Assembly (NCBI RefSeq): GCF_028747985.1 | Contig: NZ_CP118108.1 | Location: forward strand, 3,539,501 to 3,603,500 | Reading direction: 5' to 3' | Source of the DNA: Paenibacillus urinalis | GTDB taxonomy: Bacteria; Bacillota; Bacilli; Paenibacillales; Paenibacillaceae | Length of the DNA: 64,000 bases | Shown: piece by piece, positions 14,603 through 24,645 of the stretch | How the letters are laid out: every line of letters starts with the position of its first letter | How positions within the stretch are numbered: position 1 is the first letter of the stretch | Position numbers and translations under genes: made by a program | The notes under the pieces: generated by a model | The model's database searches: none | Told to the model about the DNA's origin: nothing | What the model saw: the letters and a program-made list of their open reading frames with translations, nothing else

Positions 14603-15851
14603 GTAAATTACGATTTTTCATCGTTTGTAACGCCATGAGCACACCGTATTTCACATGAGAATAAGTTAGTCCGCCTTGCATGTAGCCGATATAAGGCTCG
14701 CGAATCGGCGCATCAGCCGAGAGCTCGAGACTGCCTCCTTGAATAAAGGTTCCTGCAGCCATAATAACCGGATGTTCATAACCCGGCATATCCCAAGGCT
14801 CCGGCACGACATGACTGTCCACTGCAGCGGCCCGCTGAATACCTTGTACGAATGCGATGAGATGCTCTGGACCGCTAAAGGATACAGCCTGAATCAGATC
14901 GGTCCGTATTTCATTCCATGCCGGCTTTGTTTCAAAACCGACCGCTTCGAACATGGCTGAGGCAAAAACACTCCCCTTGATGGCTTGTCCGACGGTGGAT
15001 GGAGCCAGGTACAATCCCTGATATATCCCTCTAGTGGTACCCAGCATAGCACCTACTTCTCCTCCAATGCCAGGCGCAGTTAAGCGGTATGCAGCCAGTT
15101 GGACATACTCTGCTTTACCGCAGATATACCCCCCTGTCTCGGCAATGCCTCCACCCGGATTTTTGATCAGAGAGCCTGCAATCAGGTCCGCGCCTACCTC
15201 CGTCGGCTCCTGTTCCTCTGTAAATTCCCCATAACAATTATCTACGAATACAATGACATCCGGCTTAATCGCTTTGACTTTCTCAATCATTTCTTTGATC
15301 TGCTGCACGGTAAAGGATGAGCGCCAGTCATAGCCCCGTGAACGTTGAATGCCGATGACCTTCGTATTAGAATGGATCGACTGTTCTACCGCTGCGAAGT
15401 CCACTACACCTTCAGGAGTCAGATCCGTTTCGCGGTATGTAATCCCAAAATCGTACAGGGATCCCGTGCCATCCCCTGGCTTGCCGATCACCTTATGAAG
15501 CGTGTCGTAAGGCTTGCCCGTAATGTACAAGAGCTCATCTCCAGGTCTTAGCACACCAAAAAGAGCGGTGGCAATCGTATGCGTACCGGATGCAAAATGT
15601 GGACGCACCAAAGCCGCCTCCGCTCCAAACACGTCGGCGTATACTTCGTCTAATATTTCTCGGCCGCGATCGTTATAAGCGTAGCCCGTAGAGCCTGCAA
15701 AATGGAAGTCACTTACTTGATGCTTCTGGAATGCATCTATTACCTTCCATTGATTGCTGTCGACGATTAGGTCTACTTCTCGCAGCCTTGATTCGATCTT
15801 GTGCTCAATCGTTTGCTGAAGCTGAACAATGTCTGCTGAAAAAACACCCAT
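14598..15851 (-). CDS. ynbB: YnbB-like PLP-dependent lyase (methionine gamma-lyase family)
   Basis: The protein has 417 residues from the ATG at 15851, downstream of GAGGAGAG. It is a fold-type I PLP enzyme of the Cys/Met-metabolism type, often annotated as aluminium-resistance protein or methionine gamma-lyase family. Visible elements are FHFAGSTGYAYNDRGREILD, RPHFASGTHTIATALFGVL, the aspartate in VIVFVDNCYGEF, and the PLP lysine in GSLIKNPGGGIAETGGYI. The gene lies between hflX and glnR as in B. subtilis. The true substrate is unknown. Confidence 0.88.
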   Translation of the reverse strand: MGVFSADIVQLQQTIEHKIESRLREVDLIVDSNQWKVIDAFQKHQVSDFHFAGSTGYAYNDRGREILDEVYADVFGAEAALVRPHFASGTHTIATALFGVLRPGDELLYITGKPYDTLHKVIGKPGDGTGSLYDFGITYRETDLTPEGVVDFAAVEQSIHSNTKVIGIQRSRGYDWRSSFTVQQIKEMIEKVKAIKPDVIVFVDNCYGEFTEEQEPTEVGADLIAGSLIKNPGGGIAETGGYICGKAEYVQLAAYRLTAPGIGGEVGAMLGTTRGIYQGLYLAPSTVGQAIKGSVFASAMFEAVGFETKPAWNEIRTDLIQAVSFSGPEHLIAFVQGIQRAAAVDSHVVPEPWDMPGYEHPVIMAAGTFIQGGSLELSADAPIREPYIGYMQGGLTYSHVKYGVLMALQTMKNRNLL

Positions 15852-15927
15852 TTCTCGTTTTTCTCTCCTCACAAAACTAACACCAATATTACTTTAGTGC
15901 GTTACAATATTAGTATACAAAATCACA

Positions 15928-17220
15928 TCAATTTGACGAGTCAATAAAATCTTTTAACAGATACCCATGCTTCTCATATTCGCCCTTTTGGACCTGTACT
16001 TCATAAATAACATCATTCTCATCATAGGTCGTTTCGATCACATCGCCGATTCGATAGACAACAGAGGTGATATCTCCTCGCTCCGCGGGAATTCTAAACT
16101 TAACCGTATCTCCAGTTAGTTCTTCCTGTATCAATTCACGAATGCTCAGCAGATCCTGCTCATCAAATGCACTTATTTTTCTGTAGCCCTTGCCCGTCGG
16201 AAGCATTTGCAGCTGCTCGGGAGAACAGGCATCCTTCTTGTTAAACAGCACAATTTGTGGTTTATCGGAAGCACCCAGCTCCTGCAGCAGCTTTTCAACA
16301 ACATTCATTTGCTCCTCTCTCATCGTAGAAGAAGCATCAACAACATGCAGGATGAGATCTGCCTCATTCACCTCTTCGAGCGTTGCCCTGAATGCAGCAA
16401 CCAGCTCATGCGGAAGGTTCTGTATAAAGCCTACTGTATCCGTTAACACAATTTCTTTGCCGCTCGGCAGTTCCAACGTTCGGGAAGTCGGATCAAGAGT
16501 TGCAAACAACTGGTTCTCAATATAAACATCAGCCGATGTCAGCTGTTTAAGCAGTGTAGACTTTCCGGCATTCGTATAACCGACCAATGCTACTTGAATT
16601 ACTCCGCTCTTCTTACGGCGTTCCCGGTGCAGCGTACGGTGACGGGTCACCTCTTCTAATTGCCGTTTCAGGTCGGTAATCCGTCCGCGAATATGTCTGC
16701 GGTCCGTCTCCAGCTTGCTCTCACCCGGTCCTCTTGTTCCGATCCCCCCGCCAAGACGTGACAGGTTCTTGCCGTGTCCAGACAGTCTTGGCAGAAGGTA
16801 AGAATGCTGTGCCAGCTCTACCTGAATAATACCCTCTCTCGTATGAGCACGCTGTGCAAAAATATCCAGGATAAGCTGGGTTCGATCTATAATTTTCAGA
16901 TCAAGGCTTTCTTCGAGATTGCGAACCTGTGCTCCAGACAGCTCTTGGTCAAAAATAGCGGTAGTCGCACCAAGCTCCTCTGCCGCTGCACGAAGCTCTT
17001 CTACCTTACCTTTTCCGATAAACCATTTGGAGTCTGGAGTCTCCCGATTCTGAGATATGACGCTAAGCACTTCAACACCTGCAGTTTCCGCAAGCTTAAC
17101 GAGCTCTTCAAGCGAATACTCAGGGTTAATGCCTGACCGCTTAACTTCATCGGTCACTAAGCTGACTAATACAGCCTTATCTTTTATCTCCGTGGATGTT
17201 TCATGTGTGGAGTTACTCAT
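15928..17220 (-). CDS. hflX: HflX GTPase
   Basis: HflX is a ribosome-binding GTPase that splits stalled 70S ribosomes after stress. The 430 residues hold the N-terminal HflX domain (about 20-200, with WFIGKGKVEEL and the GGGIGTRGPGESKLETDRR linker) and the G domain with GYTNAGKST (G1), DTVGFIQNLPHELV (G3) and NKKD (G4). The ribosome-binding site is AAGGAG. Gene order spoVK-hflX-ynbB-glnRA is conserved with Bacillus, where the gene is called ynbA. Confidence 0.95.
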   Translation of the reverse strand: MSNSTHETSTEIKDKAVLVSLVTDEVKRSGINPEYSLEELVKLAETAGVEVLSVISQNRETPDSKWFIGKGKVEELRAAAEELGATTAIFDQELSGAQVRNLEESLDLKIIDRTQLILDIFAQRAHTREGIIQVELAQHSYLLPRLSGHGKNLSRLGGGIGTRGPGESKLETDRRHIRGRITDLKRQLEEVTRHRTLHRERRKKSGVIQVALVGYTNAGKSTLLKQLTSADVYIENQLFATLDPTSRTLELPSGKEIVLTDTVGFIQNLPHELVAAFRATLEEVNEADLILHVVDASSTMREEQMNVVEKLLQELGASDKPQIVLFNKKDACSPEQLQMLPTGKGYRKISAFDEQDLLSIRELIQEELTGDTVKFRIPAERGDITSVVYRIGDVIETTYDENDVIYEVQVQKGEYEKHGYLLKDFIDSSN

Positions 17221-17296
17221 TTCTTAAGCTCCTTCAAATATAGGTAACGTCTACGATTTCAGTCCCTATGGAATGTAAGTGAATATCTATTATCGC

Positions 17297-18295
17297 TCAT
17301 TTCTTGTCTAGCTTCAAATCCTCAACCCGAAGTGTCATCAGCTCCAGCTTGCCAGGGTTTCCTGAGGAATACTGATTCAGCAGCCGGACCGCTTGATGCC
17401 TAATCGATTTCTCAATCAAATTGCGAACATACCGTGCGTTACTGAACGCTTGTGACGTTTCATTTTTCTCATCAAGCAGTTGCTGCTTTAACTTGAGTAT
17501 GGTCTGCGGCATCAAAATATAATCTCGATCCTTAGCCATAAGCTCTGAAATCTGAATCAACTGATCAATGGTATAGTCAGGAAATTCGATCTGAATCGGG
17601 AATCTGGACGGAAGTCCGGGATTGGTCTGCATGAAGAAATCAATCTCGTCAGAATAGCCCGCAAGAATCAATATAAATTGATTCTTGTGATCTTCCATCG
17701 CTTTAACAAGCGTATCAATCGCCTCTTTGCCAAAATCCTTCTCACCGCCGCGTGCCAAGCTGTAGGCTTCATCAATAAACAGAATACCGCCTAACGACTT
17801 TTTCACCAAATCTCTCGTTTTTTGAGCCGTGTGACCAATATACTCGCCGACCAAATCAGCTCTCTCGACCTCAATAAGATGCCCTTTGGTCAGGACCCCC
17901 ATCTTCTGAAACAGCTTGGCGACGATACGAGCAACCGTTGTCTTGCCGGTACCGGGATTGCCTTTGAACACCATATGATACACATGAGAACCGCTCATGA
18001 GTCCCGCATCAGATCTCATCTGTGCAATTTGCAGGAATGCATAAATTTCAAACACAAAATCCTTAATGCTCTCGAGGCCCACCAGCTGATCCAATTCCTT
18101 CTGTATATCCTGATACATCGCAAACTGCGGATTGTTCTTCAAAGAGGCGGCAGTCTCTTCCGGATCTGATATCGACTCTTTATTCAGACCATAGCCTTCT
18201 GGCTGATTACGCAAAACGACATTGATCTGCCTGGAAGGTCTGCCTTCCGGCCGCTCTCCTGCTGCCATCGCTCTTCCGTTCATATACACGCTCAC
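17297..18295 (-). CDS. spoVK: SpoVK-like stage V sporulation AAA ATPase
   Basis: The 332-residue CbxX/CfqX-type AAA protein has Walker A at about 112-120 (GNPGTGKTT), Walker B ILFIDEAYS at about 171-179, and an arginine-rich lid (NARYVRNLIEKSI). SpoVK is required for spore maturation in Bacillus; its remodelling substrate is unknown. GTG at 18295 has GGAG five bases ahead; the ATG at 18283 (MNGRAM), with AGGTGA ahead, is an equally good start. It is the first gene of the spoVK-hflX-ynbB series. Confidence 0.9.
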   Translation of the reverse strand: MSVYMNGRAMAAGERPEGRPSRQINVVLRNQPEGYGLNKESISDPEETAASLKNNPQFAMYQDIQKELDQLVGLESIKDFVFEIYAFLQIAQMRSDAGLMSGSHVYHMVFKGNPGTGKTTVARIVAKLFQKMGVLTKGHLIEVERADLVGEYIGHTAQKTRDLVKKSLGGILFIDEAYSLARGGEKDFGKEAIDTLVKAMEDHKNQFILILAGYSDEIDFFMQTNPGLPSRFPIQIEFPDYTIDQLIQISELMAKDRDYILMPQTILKLKQQLLDEKNETSQAFSNARYVRNLIEKSIRHQAVRLLNQYSSGNPGKLELMTLRVEDLKLDKK

Positions 18296-18377
18296 CTCAA
18301 CTCCATAAGGGGCTAACTTCTCTATCTAAAGTATTCTAGTTAGTTCAATGTTATTAGAAGTTTCCCTTAAAAAATTG

Positions 18378-19028
18378 TTACTGAAAGCTCAGAAGAGCGG
18401 CATCCAGCTTCCACTTCGTATAAGCAAGCGTTTCCCGAATTTGGCTTGGCAAAAATGGCATAGCCACAGATTCAGCAAGTGAGAGCAGTGGTGCTTCATA
18501 ATCAAGAAACTCGGCGATTTCAAGTGATCGCATACCGTGAAAATCATGCGTAATAATAATCGATGAAGCAAGGCCCTGATCTGTCATAATTCTCTGGCTG
18601 AACAATAAATTCTCGTACGTACTGGTCGCTTCATTCTCTAGCAAAATACGAGATGGCTCCACACCATGCTCTACAAGATAGCGCTGCATCCCCTCGGCCT
18701 CGGTAAGTCGGTGCTGAGGACTGTCCAATCCACCGGTAACGATAAAGTATCTGAAGCTCCCTGCTTCATGCAACTCAATAGCCTTGTCCAGCCGTTCAGC
18801 GAGACCCGGGCTGGGTTCGTCGCCCCAGAGCGACGCCCCCAGTACAATGCCCGCGTCAACAGGATCAGCAAATTCCGTTGTCTCCTTCGGATTAAAAATT
18901 TTCCATTGTACATAAACGACCCAGATCAGTCCAATAATTACGAGTGCTGTTAATATCCTAAATGCACTTCGCAAAAATTTCGTGTTCCTGGGTGTATTAT
19001 TTATAGGTTTTGCTTGCTCAAATGCCAT
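18378..19028 (-). CDS. YdcF/SanA-like DUF218 membrane protein
   Basis: The 216-residue protein has one membrane anchor (about 24-44, LTALVIIGLIWVVYVQW) and a DUF218 domain: DAGIVLGASLWGDEPSPGLAERL, YFIVTGG, EGMQRYLVEHGVE, ILLENEATSTYENL and IIITHDFHGMRSLEIA. Members such as SanA are linked to envelope barrier functions, and the domain binds a small ligand through conserved acidic residues. GGAGTGAGCT precedes the ATG. The start lies 4 bases after the DUF402 gene's stop, so the two are cotranscribed. Confidence 0.85.
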   Translation of the reverse strand: MAFEQAKPINNTPRNTKFLRSAFRILTALVIIGLIWVVYVQWKIFNPKETTEFADPVDAGIVLGASLWGDEPSPGLAERLDKAIELHEAGSFRYFIVTGGLDSPQHRLTEAEGMQRYLVEHGVEPSRILLENEATSTYENLLFSQRIMTDQGLASSIIITHDFHGMRSLEIAEFLDYEAPLLSLAESVAMPFLPSQIRETLAYTKWKLDAALLSFQ

Positions 19029-19031
19029 AGC

Positions 19032-19583
19032 TCACTCCTTGAATTCCCCATTCTCGAACAAAGTGGAACGGTGTTCCAATGACATCTGGAAATAAGGGAA
19101 GGAATGCGCATCAATTGAATGCAATAAGTACTGCGCTGTCCGCATGGACAATTCGTAATCTGTTGTCGTAATATGCCCCTTATCCAAAGCGTCATCTAGT
19201 TCATCTTCGTCGAGTAGGAATACTTCTCCATCCCTCAGAACGATAACATCCAAATATAAGTCATCAAACCAAGGAACGCCCTGATCTGTGACACCCTGAC
19301 TACGGCAAGTATCGATATACCATTCAATAATCCGTTCCTGGTCATCAAACATCGCCGTCACAACAAAGTGCTCATCCTTAGGAAAATACTGAAGCCAGGA
19401 ATACCCTTTATCCGCTGTGCAGAACGTATACCCTCCATAAGTTTTCCATAAAGGTTCCTTTAACTCATGGATGGTATAAAGGGATAAATAACCGGTAAAC
19501 TCCTCGCTCTCTACATATCGACAGGTGAATTGCCGATTGGTAATTCGGCGCCAGTTCGCTCTGTCTCCAAATTTTCTCTTCAT
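19032..19583 (-). CDS. DUF402 nucleoside tri-/diphosphatase (Ntdp/YgaC-like)
   Basis: The 183-residue DUF402 protein has GGYTFCTADKGYSWLQYFP, WYIDTCRSQGVTDQGVPWFDDLYLD (written here in parts: DTCRS, PWFDDLYLD) and LLDEDELDDAL. The cluster of aspartates and glutamates on the beta-barrel binds divalent metal. Characterised relatives hydrolyse nucleoside tri- and diphosphates. GAGGGATTGAG precedes the ATG. Confidence 0.85.
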   Translation of the reverse strand: MKRKFGDRANWRRITNRQFTCRYVESEEFTGYLSLYTIHELKEPLWKTYGGYTFCTADKGYSWLQYFPKDEHFVVTAMFDDQERIIEWYIDTCRSQGVTDQGVPWFDDLYLDVIVLRDGEVFLLDEDELDDALDKGHITTTDYELSMRTAQYLLHSIDAHSFPYFQMSLEHRSTLFENGEFKE

Positions 19584-19693
19584 CTCAATCCCTCTTTACT
19601 CATCCAATATCCGCTTTATTAAAAACAGCTTACCATATTTAAGTTATACACTCAAAATTTACTCATAACCAAAACAAATCAGTACCTACGCGC

Positions 19694-19730
19694 AAAAAAA
19701 GACCTGCCGTCACTGTGACAGCAGGTCTTT
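19694..19730 (-). terminator. Terminator after the penicillin-binding protein gene
   Basis: AAAGACCTGCTGTCAC and its complement form a 14-16-base stem and are followed by seven T on the minus strand, just after the stop at 19742. Confidence 0.9.
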
Positions 19731-19741
19731 CGCTAATGTTA

Positions 19742-22393
19742 TTAAGGTGTCGTTGTACCGGGAACTGTAGTGGTTGGCGGGTTATCTTCTCCTGGAGGTG
19801 AGATTTCACCAGATGGAGGTGTAGTTTCCTCCGGCGGAGTTTCTCCACCTTCGTTATTGCCTTCCCCTCCGCTGGAAGGAGGTTCCGTACCGTTACCACC
19901 ATTGCCAGTGTCGTTACCTCCTTGACCCCCGCCATTTCCACCATTGCCAGTGCCGGAGCCATTTCCACCATTACCTTCATTACCGGAGCCGTTTCCTTCA
20001 CCGGTATCCGCTCCGTTCCCTTCTCCATTACCGTTACCGCTATTATCCGGGTCTTCTTGACCTTGACCTGGATCTGTACCCGGATCTTCAGGTACTTCCG
20101 GCTGTTCCGGAGTTTCTGGAGCCTCCTCTACCGGTTCGATAAACAGTGACACATGGTTGGACTCACTTGCATCCTCCCCGTTCTCCGGATTAATAACGGT
20201 GACATAATATTCGTAGGTCAGACCAGGTAATGCTCCCGTGTCCGTTGCCGAAGTTCCCGAGATCTGATCCTGGATTCGACTGAAGCTTCCTTCCGACGTC
20301 TCTTTACGATAGATTCGGTATTGTAAGCCTTCGGTTGATGACCCGCTCCAGCTCAGTGATACGGCTTGAGCCTCTTTATCGTAAGAGGCACTCAGTCCAC
20401 TAACCGTCAGATCCGTTTCCGGCTCTTCCTCTTCAACTGGCGGTTCCGTTACCTCTGGAACTTCACTATCCGGCACAAAGAATTCCTTGCGCTCCACTCC
20501 TTCAAGCGCCTTTTCCATAACCGTCTTGAAGAAGGTAGCTGCAAGTCGGCTGCTGTTCTTCAGCAGGTGCTGCTGATCCGGATTATCGTATCCCATCCAG
20601 ACTGCGGCGGTGTATTCTGGTGTATAGCCGACGAACCATACATCACGGTTCGCGCTGTTTCCTTCGTAACCGCTCTGTGTCGTTCCTGTCTTACCAGCCA
20701 CAGGACGATCCAGCTTCGCGCTTGTACCTGTACCGCTATTGACAACCTCTTGCATCATTTCTGTCATTTGATAAGCGGTTTGCTCACTCATTACTTGCTC
20801 GGCATCTGATTCATACTCATAAATCACCTTGCCATCGCTGTTCTCAATTCGTGAGATAGCATGACCTTCCTGATACTGACCGCGATTAGCAAATGCACTG
20901 TATGCTGAAGCCATCTCAAGCGTATTCGTTCCTTTATCCAAGCCGCCAAGCGCCATGGATAGATTGCGGTCACCATCCGTCATCGTAATCCCCAGCTTCT
21001 CGGCAAACTCATATCCTGTGTTAACGCCGATTTCATTCAGCAGCCACACGGCAGGAATATTTTCAGACTTCGTGATGGCATCCGCCATGCCGATCGTATT
21101 CGAATATCCGTGCAGGTTCCGAGGACAATAATCACCAAAGCATTGCTGCGAGTTGCTTAGTGGTGTATTCATTGTAAAATCACCAGTTTCTAGAGCCGGT
21201 GCATAGGAAGCAATCGGCTTAAACGCAGATCCTGGCTGACGATAGCTGCTTGTCGCGCGGTTCCAGCCTTGACGCTGATAATCGCGGCCTCCCTGCATCG
21301 CAACGATACCGCCTGTTGCATGGTCCATAATCACCATGGAGCCCTGCACCTTCTGGTCCGATGCGCTTTCTTCGAACAATTCATCATTCTTAAAAGCGGC
21401 TTCTACAGCTTCTTGAGCCTCAGGAGCCATCGCTGTATAGATTTTATAACCACCGATGTTCAGATCATCCGTTGTTTTGCCTGTTACACGCTCAGCCTCT
21501 TTCAGCACGTAATCGACATAGGCAACGTATTTCTTCTCCTCTTCCGGACGCTCATAAGCGTAATCCACTGCTTTGGCCTCATCCATCTCTTCCTTCGAAA
21601 TGTATCCTTGATCATACATTAATTGAAGGACAACTCCTCTTCTTTCTTTGGAGTCGTTAGGATTACCTGCCGGATTGTAAGCAGATGGGCCCTTAGGAAT
21701 CGCCGCCAGCGTCGCAACTTCCCATATTTCCAGCTCATTCAGGTCACTCTTGCCGAAATAAAACTCCGAAGCGGTTTGAATCCCATAGTTCTGGTATCCG
21801 AACCAGGTACGGTTTAAATACATCGTCAAGATTTCATCCTTTGAATAATTCCGTTCAATGGCAAGCGCAATGGACATCTCCGTCGCCTTACGGAAGAACG
21901 TTTTATCCCGCGTCAGGAACACGTTCTTGGCGAGCTGCTGAGAGATGGTACTACCGCCCTCAACCAGAGAACGGGCCATAATATCCGTGACTGCTGCACG
22001 ACCGATCGCCCACAGATCTACACCGTTGTGCTCGTAGAACCTTCTATCCTCTGTCGCAATAAAGGCATCTTTCAAGATTTGAGGAATATCCTCTCCATCT
22101 ACAGGATCACGCTTCTCAATGGACAGCTCACTGATCTCCTCATCATTTCGGTCATATACCTTGGATGTTTCGTTCACGGTCATTTTGTCAAAGTTGGCCT
22201 GTAAGATCCGCTCTCCGCTCACCATAATAAACAGATAGCCGGCAAGCGCAACAAAGATGACAAAAGCAGCTGTAAAAAACAATGTCCAGGCTACACGTTT
22301 ACCCGATATTTTTTTCTTTTTCTTAGGTCCTGGTTTCTTCTCTTTTTGATTATTCTTACGATTCCCGGACCTAGACAATGTATCGTTTGACAT
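19742..22393 (-). CDS. Class A penicillin-binding protein (PBP1A-like, bifunctional)
   Basis: This protein polymerises and cross-links peptidoglycan at the outer face of the membrane. The 883 residues comprise a basic cytoplasmic tail, TM at about 36-57, and a GT51 glycosyltransferase domain with catalytic EDRRFYEHNGVD (Glu115) and GGSTISQQLAKNVFL. The transpeptidase domain has Ser389-x-x-Lys392 (GSAFKP), SEN at 443-445 and KTGT at 568-571. A fibronectin type III domain (about 675-755) is followed by a C-terminal tail of some 120 residues. The tail is first Pro/Glu-rich, then dominated by Gly and Asn (NGGNGSGTGNGGNGGGQG), then Pro/Thr-rich. The tail is low-complexity, probably disordered and wall-spanning. 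Confidence 0.95.
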   Translation of the reverse strand: MSNDTLSRSGNRKNNQKEKKPGPKKKKKISGKRVAWTLFFTAAFVIFVALAGYLFIMVSGERILQANFDKMTVNETSKVYDRNDEEISELSIEKRDPVDGEDIPQILKDAFIATEDRRFYEHNGVDLWAIGRAAVTDIMARSLVEGGSTISQQLAKNVFLTRDKTFFRKATEMSIALAIERNYSKDEILTMYLNRTWFGYQNYGIQTASEFYFGKSDLNELEIWEVATLAAIPKGPSAYNPAGNPNDSKERRGVVLQLMYDQGYISKEEMDEAKAVDYAYERPEEEKKYVAYVDYVLKEAERVTGKTTDDLNIGGYKIYTAMAPEAQEAVEAAFKNDELFEESASDQKVQGSMVIMDHATGGIVAMQGGRDYQRQGWNRATSSYRQPGSAFKPIASYAPALETGDFTMNTPLSNSQQCFGDYCPRNLHGYSNTIGMADAITKSENIPAVWLLNEIGVNTGYEFAEKLGITMTDGDRNLSMALGGLDKGTNTLEMASAYSAFANRGQYQEGHAISRIENSDGKVIYEYESDAEQVMSEQTAYQMTEMMQEVVNSGTGTSAKLDRPVAGKTGTTQSGYEGNSANRDVWFVGYTPEYTAAVWMGYDNPDQQHLLKNSSRLAATFFKTVMEKALEGVERKEFFVPDSEVPEVTEPPVEEEEPETDLTVSGLSASYDKEAQAVSLSWSGSSTEGLQYRIYRKETSEGSFSRIQDQISGTSATDTGALPGLTYEYYVTVINPENGEDASESNHVSLFIEPVEEAPETPEQPEVPEDPGTDPGQGQEDPDNSGNGNGEGNGADTGEGNGSGNEGNGGNGSGTGNGGNGGGQGGNDTGNGGNGTEPPSSGGEGNNEGGETPPEETTPPSGEISPPGEDNPPTTTVPGTTTP

Positions 22394-22492
22394 GGTACCT
22401 CCTGACTCCCTTATAGGTGTAGCACATTCATGCTAGTCTTTAAGTCTTTTTTCATAGAATTGAAACCATTTTGTAAACTTTCTCCTAAGAAG

Positions 22493-22521
22493 TAAAAGAA
22501 CAACCTTTACAGGTTGCTCCG
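22493..22521 (-). terminator. hfq terminator
   Basis: AGCAACC and GGTTGTT pair around a 6-base loop and are followed by CTTTTAC on the minus strand. Confidence 0.6.
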
Positions 22522-22577
22522 CCTCAATCCTATACGTATTAACGAAATGGACTCTTTAAAAGTTTCAATGATTGATT

Positions 22578-22817
22578 TTATTCTTCACCACTGCCATTTT
22601 GCATAAGAGAAATATTCCGTTGTGGTGTAAAGGTGGATATGGCATGTTTGTAAATCATTTGCTGGCGTCCGTCACTGTCGACAACAATGGTATAGTTATC
22701 AAATGCCTTGACAGTCCCGCGAATTTGAAAACCGTTGACGAGAAAAATAGTAGCTGGAATATTTTCTTTGCGCATTTGATTCAAGAACGTATCTTGGATG
22801 TTGATGGACTTGGTCAT
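22578..22817 (-). CDS. hfq: Hfq RNA-binding protein
   Basis: This is an Sm-like hexameric RNA chaperone of 79 residues starting at the ATG preceded by GGGGGTA; the frame extends eight codons upstream into the miaA end. Sm1 ([20 protein letters not shown] with D and N for the distal/proximal faces) and Sm2 ([10 protein letters not shown]) are both complete. In Bacillota its role in sRNA regulation is weaker than in enterics. It follows miaA, as in most bacteria. Confidence 0.96.
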   Translation of the reverse strand: MTKSINIQDTFLNQMRKENIPATIFLVNGFQIRGTVKAFDNYTIVVDSDGRQQMIYKHAISTFTPQRNISLMQNGSGEE

Positions 22818-22837
22818 TAGCCGTACCCCCAATAAGT

Positions 22838-23824
22838 TCAATTAGATTGATTTGAAGAATAATCATGCTCCAAATTCAGCTTATCTGCTATTATATCACG
22901 TATAGTAGCGAAGTTCGTAGAAAAATTTGCTGTGTCCGTCATATCCACCCATTGAATATCCTTCATATGACGGAACCAGGACAGCTGTCGTTTGGCGAAG
23001 CGACGCGTATCCCTCTTCAGTTCACTAACTGCTATATCCAGCGGCACTTCTCCACGCAGGTATGCAGCAATTTCTTTGTAACCAAGACCTTGCATGGAAA
23101 TAGAGCCGGGACCCACACCTTGGCTGAGAAGTGAAGCAACCTCCTCTACCAGCCCTTCCTCCATCATTTCGTCAATTCGGTCTTCAATACGGTTATATAG
23201 CATTTCTCTATCCATTGTCAAACCGACGATGCAGAGTTCATAGGGAGACTGCTTATTCTGTGCAGCCAGCTGCTCGGATTGTTTGACTCCGGTCATGTGA
23301 TATATTTCAAGGGATCGCACCACTCTGCGCACATCGTTTGGATGAAGTCTTGCGGCACTGTCTGCATCTACCTCCCGAAGTTTCTGGTGCAATGCCTCCG
23401 CTCCGTTTGCATCCGCAAAATCAAACTGTGCTTTTCTAAATTGTTCGTCAGAGCCTGCTTCAGAGAATTGAAAATCGTAGCATACCGATTCAACATACAG
23501 ACCAGTTCCTCCTACGATAAAAGGCAGCTTACCGCGCTCATGTATCTCTCGAATCAACCTGCGGCTCTCCTCTTGAAATTCTGCGACAGAATATGGGTAA
23601 TCCGGCTCATGAATGTCGATAAGATGGTGAGGGATACCTCCCATTTCCTCAGGCTTGATCTTCGCCGTCCCGATGTCCATCCGTCTGTAGACCTGCATGG
23701 AATCTCCTGAGATAATTTCGCATTGAAAGGTCTTAGCCAGTTCGATACTCATTTTTGTCTTGCCTACGGCAGTAGGTCCCACCAGGACTAGCAGCTTAGG
23801 CTTTTGAGTTTCTGTCAAGTTCAA
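22838..23824 (-). CDS. miaA: tRNA dimethylallyltransferase
   Basis: MiaA transfers a dimethylallyl group to N6 of A37 in tRNAs reading UNN codons. The 328-residue protein has the P-loop GPTAVGKTK (about 16-24), the substrate loop [24 protein letters not shown] and GGTGLYVES. Starts are TTG; the second TTG (23818) has better spacing from GGAGTGA than the first. The 5' end overlaps the methyltransferase gene by about 29 bases, and the end is adjacent to hfq, so the set is one operon. Confidence 0.96.
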   Translation of the reverse strand: MNLTETQKPKLLVLVGPTAVGKTKMSIELAKTFQCEIISGDSMQVYRRMDIGTAKIKPEEMGGIPHHLIDIHEPDYPYSVAEFQEESRRLIREIHERGKLPFIVGGTGLYVESVCYDFQFSEAGSDEQFRKAQFDFADANGAEALHQKLREVDADSAARLHPNDVRRVVRSLEIYHMTGVKQSEQLAAQNKQSPYELCIVGLTMDREMLYNRIEDRIDEMMEEGLVEEVASLLSQGVGPGSISMQGLGYKEIAAYLRGEVPLDIAVSELKRDTRRFAKRQLSWFRHMKDIQWVDMTDTANFSTNFATIRDIIADKLNLEHDYSSNQSN

Positions 23825-24587
23825 TCACTCCGTACACTGTTTTTGAATGGGCACGATTCACGGTACTAAAACCGAGTCTGGCAAATTCACCACTGTCCCT
23901 TTTTTCTTTCATAACCACTGTTTTTCTAGCCACTCTCTTGGCCTCTGTGATGCTCTCCAGCGCCAAAGGCGCACTATTCGCATATCTGCGCAAAGGACGA
24001 ATCGCGCTCGAATCCATAACAGGCTCACGGAACATCGGGTCAAAATATACGACATCGACACTATTGTCACTCATACTGCGGAGCAGCTCTAAATGATTGC
24101 TGTGCTTCACCTGAATGGATCTGAGTGCCTCATCCACACGGCCGTTGCCGCTCCGGTAATACCGCATGCCCTCTAGTAGTATGGTGTACAAAGTGTGAGA
24201 GCTCTCACAAGCGGTGACATGTCCTTCTCCTCCTGCGGCGACGGCGAACACCAGCGAATCCGTTCCAAGACCTGCCGTACAGTCCAGTACAGAGTCACCT
24301 TTCTGGAACTTCGCAGCTTCCAGCATAGGGTCGCTTTCCCCTTTTAATACGCGCTTCGCCCGAACAAATCCCATGCTTGGATGAAATTCGAGCACAGGCT
24401 CCCCTGGACGGATCAAACGAACGCCATTCGTTACGACAACGATAATATCTTCATCGCCATATTGTTCCGATAGCTTGGCCAAGGAAGCTTTATTTCGCTG
24501 AACATAGCTTGAATGGGTAACCTCAGCAAGACGAACCGCACGCTCCGCAAGCGTCTTTGCATTCGTATCGCCTGTTGTAATTATCAT
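23796..24587 (-). CDS. RsmJ-like class I SAM-dependent methyltransferase
   Basis: The 263-residue protein has a Rossmann methyltransferase core: motif I SVLDCTAGLGTDSLVFA, an acidic loop TACESS, and motif IV VDVVYFDPMFREPVMDS. The FDPMF signature and the length resemble RsmJ, the 16S rRNA m2G1516 methyltransferase, so an rRNA guanine N2 target is likely but not certain. It lies between mutL and miaA and overlaps miaA, which suggests one transcript for repair and RNA-modification genes. Confidence 0.8.
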   Translation of the reverse strand: MIITTGDTNAKTLAERAVRLAEVTHSSYVQRNKASLAKLSEQYGDEDIIVVVTNGVRLIRPGEPVLEFHPSMGFVRAKRVLKGESDPMLEAAKFQKGDSVLDCTAGLGTDSLVFAVAAGGEGHVTACESSHTLYTILLEGMRYYRSGNGRVDEALRSIQVKHSNHLELLRSMSDNSVDVVYFDPMFREPVMDSSAIRPLRRYANSAPLALESITEAKRVARKTVVMKEKRDSGEFARLGFSTVNRAHSKTVYGVIELDRNSKA

Positions 24588-24645
24588 TTAATTTCTCCTA
24601 ATCTTAAGCCTCTGATTTCGTTCAACTACTTCATGTTGTTCCACA

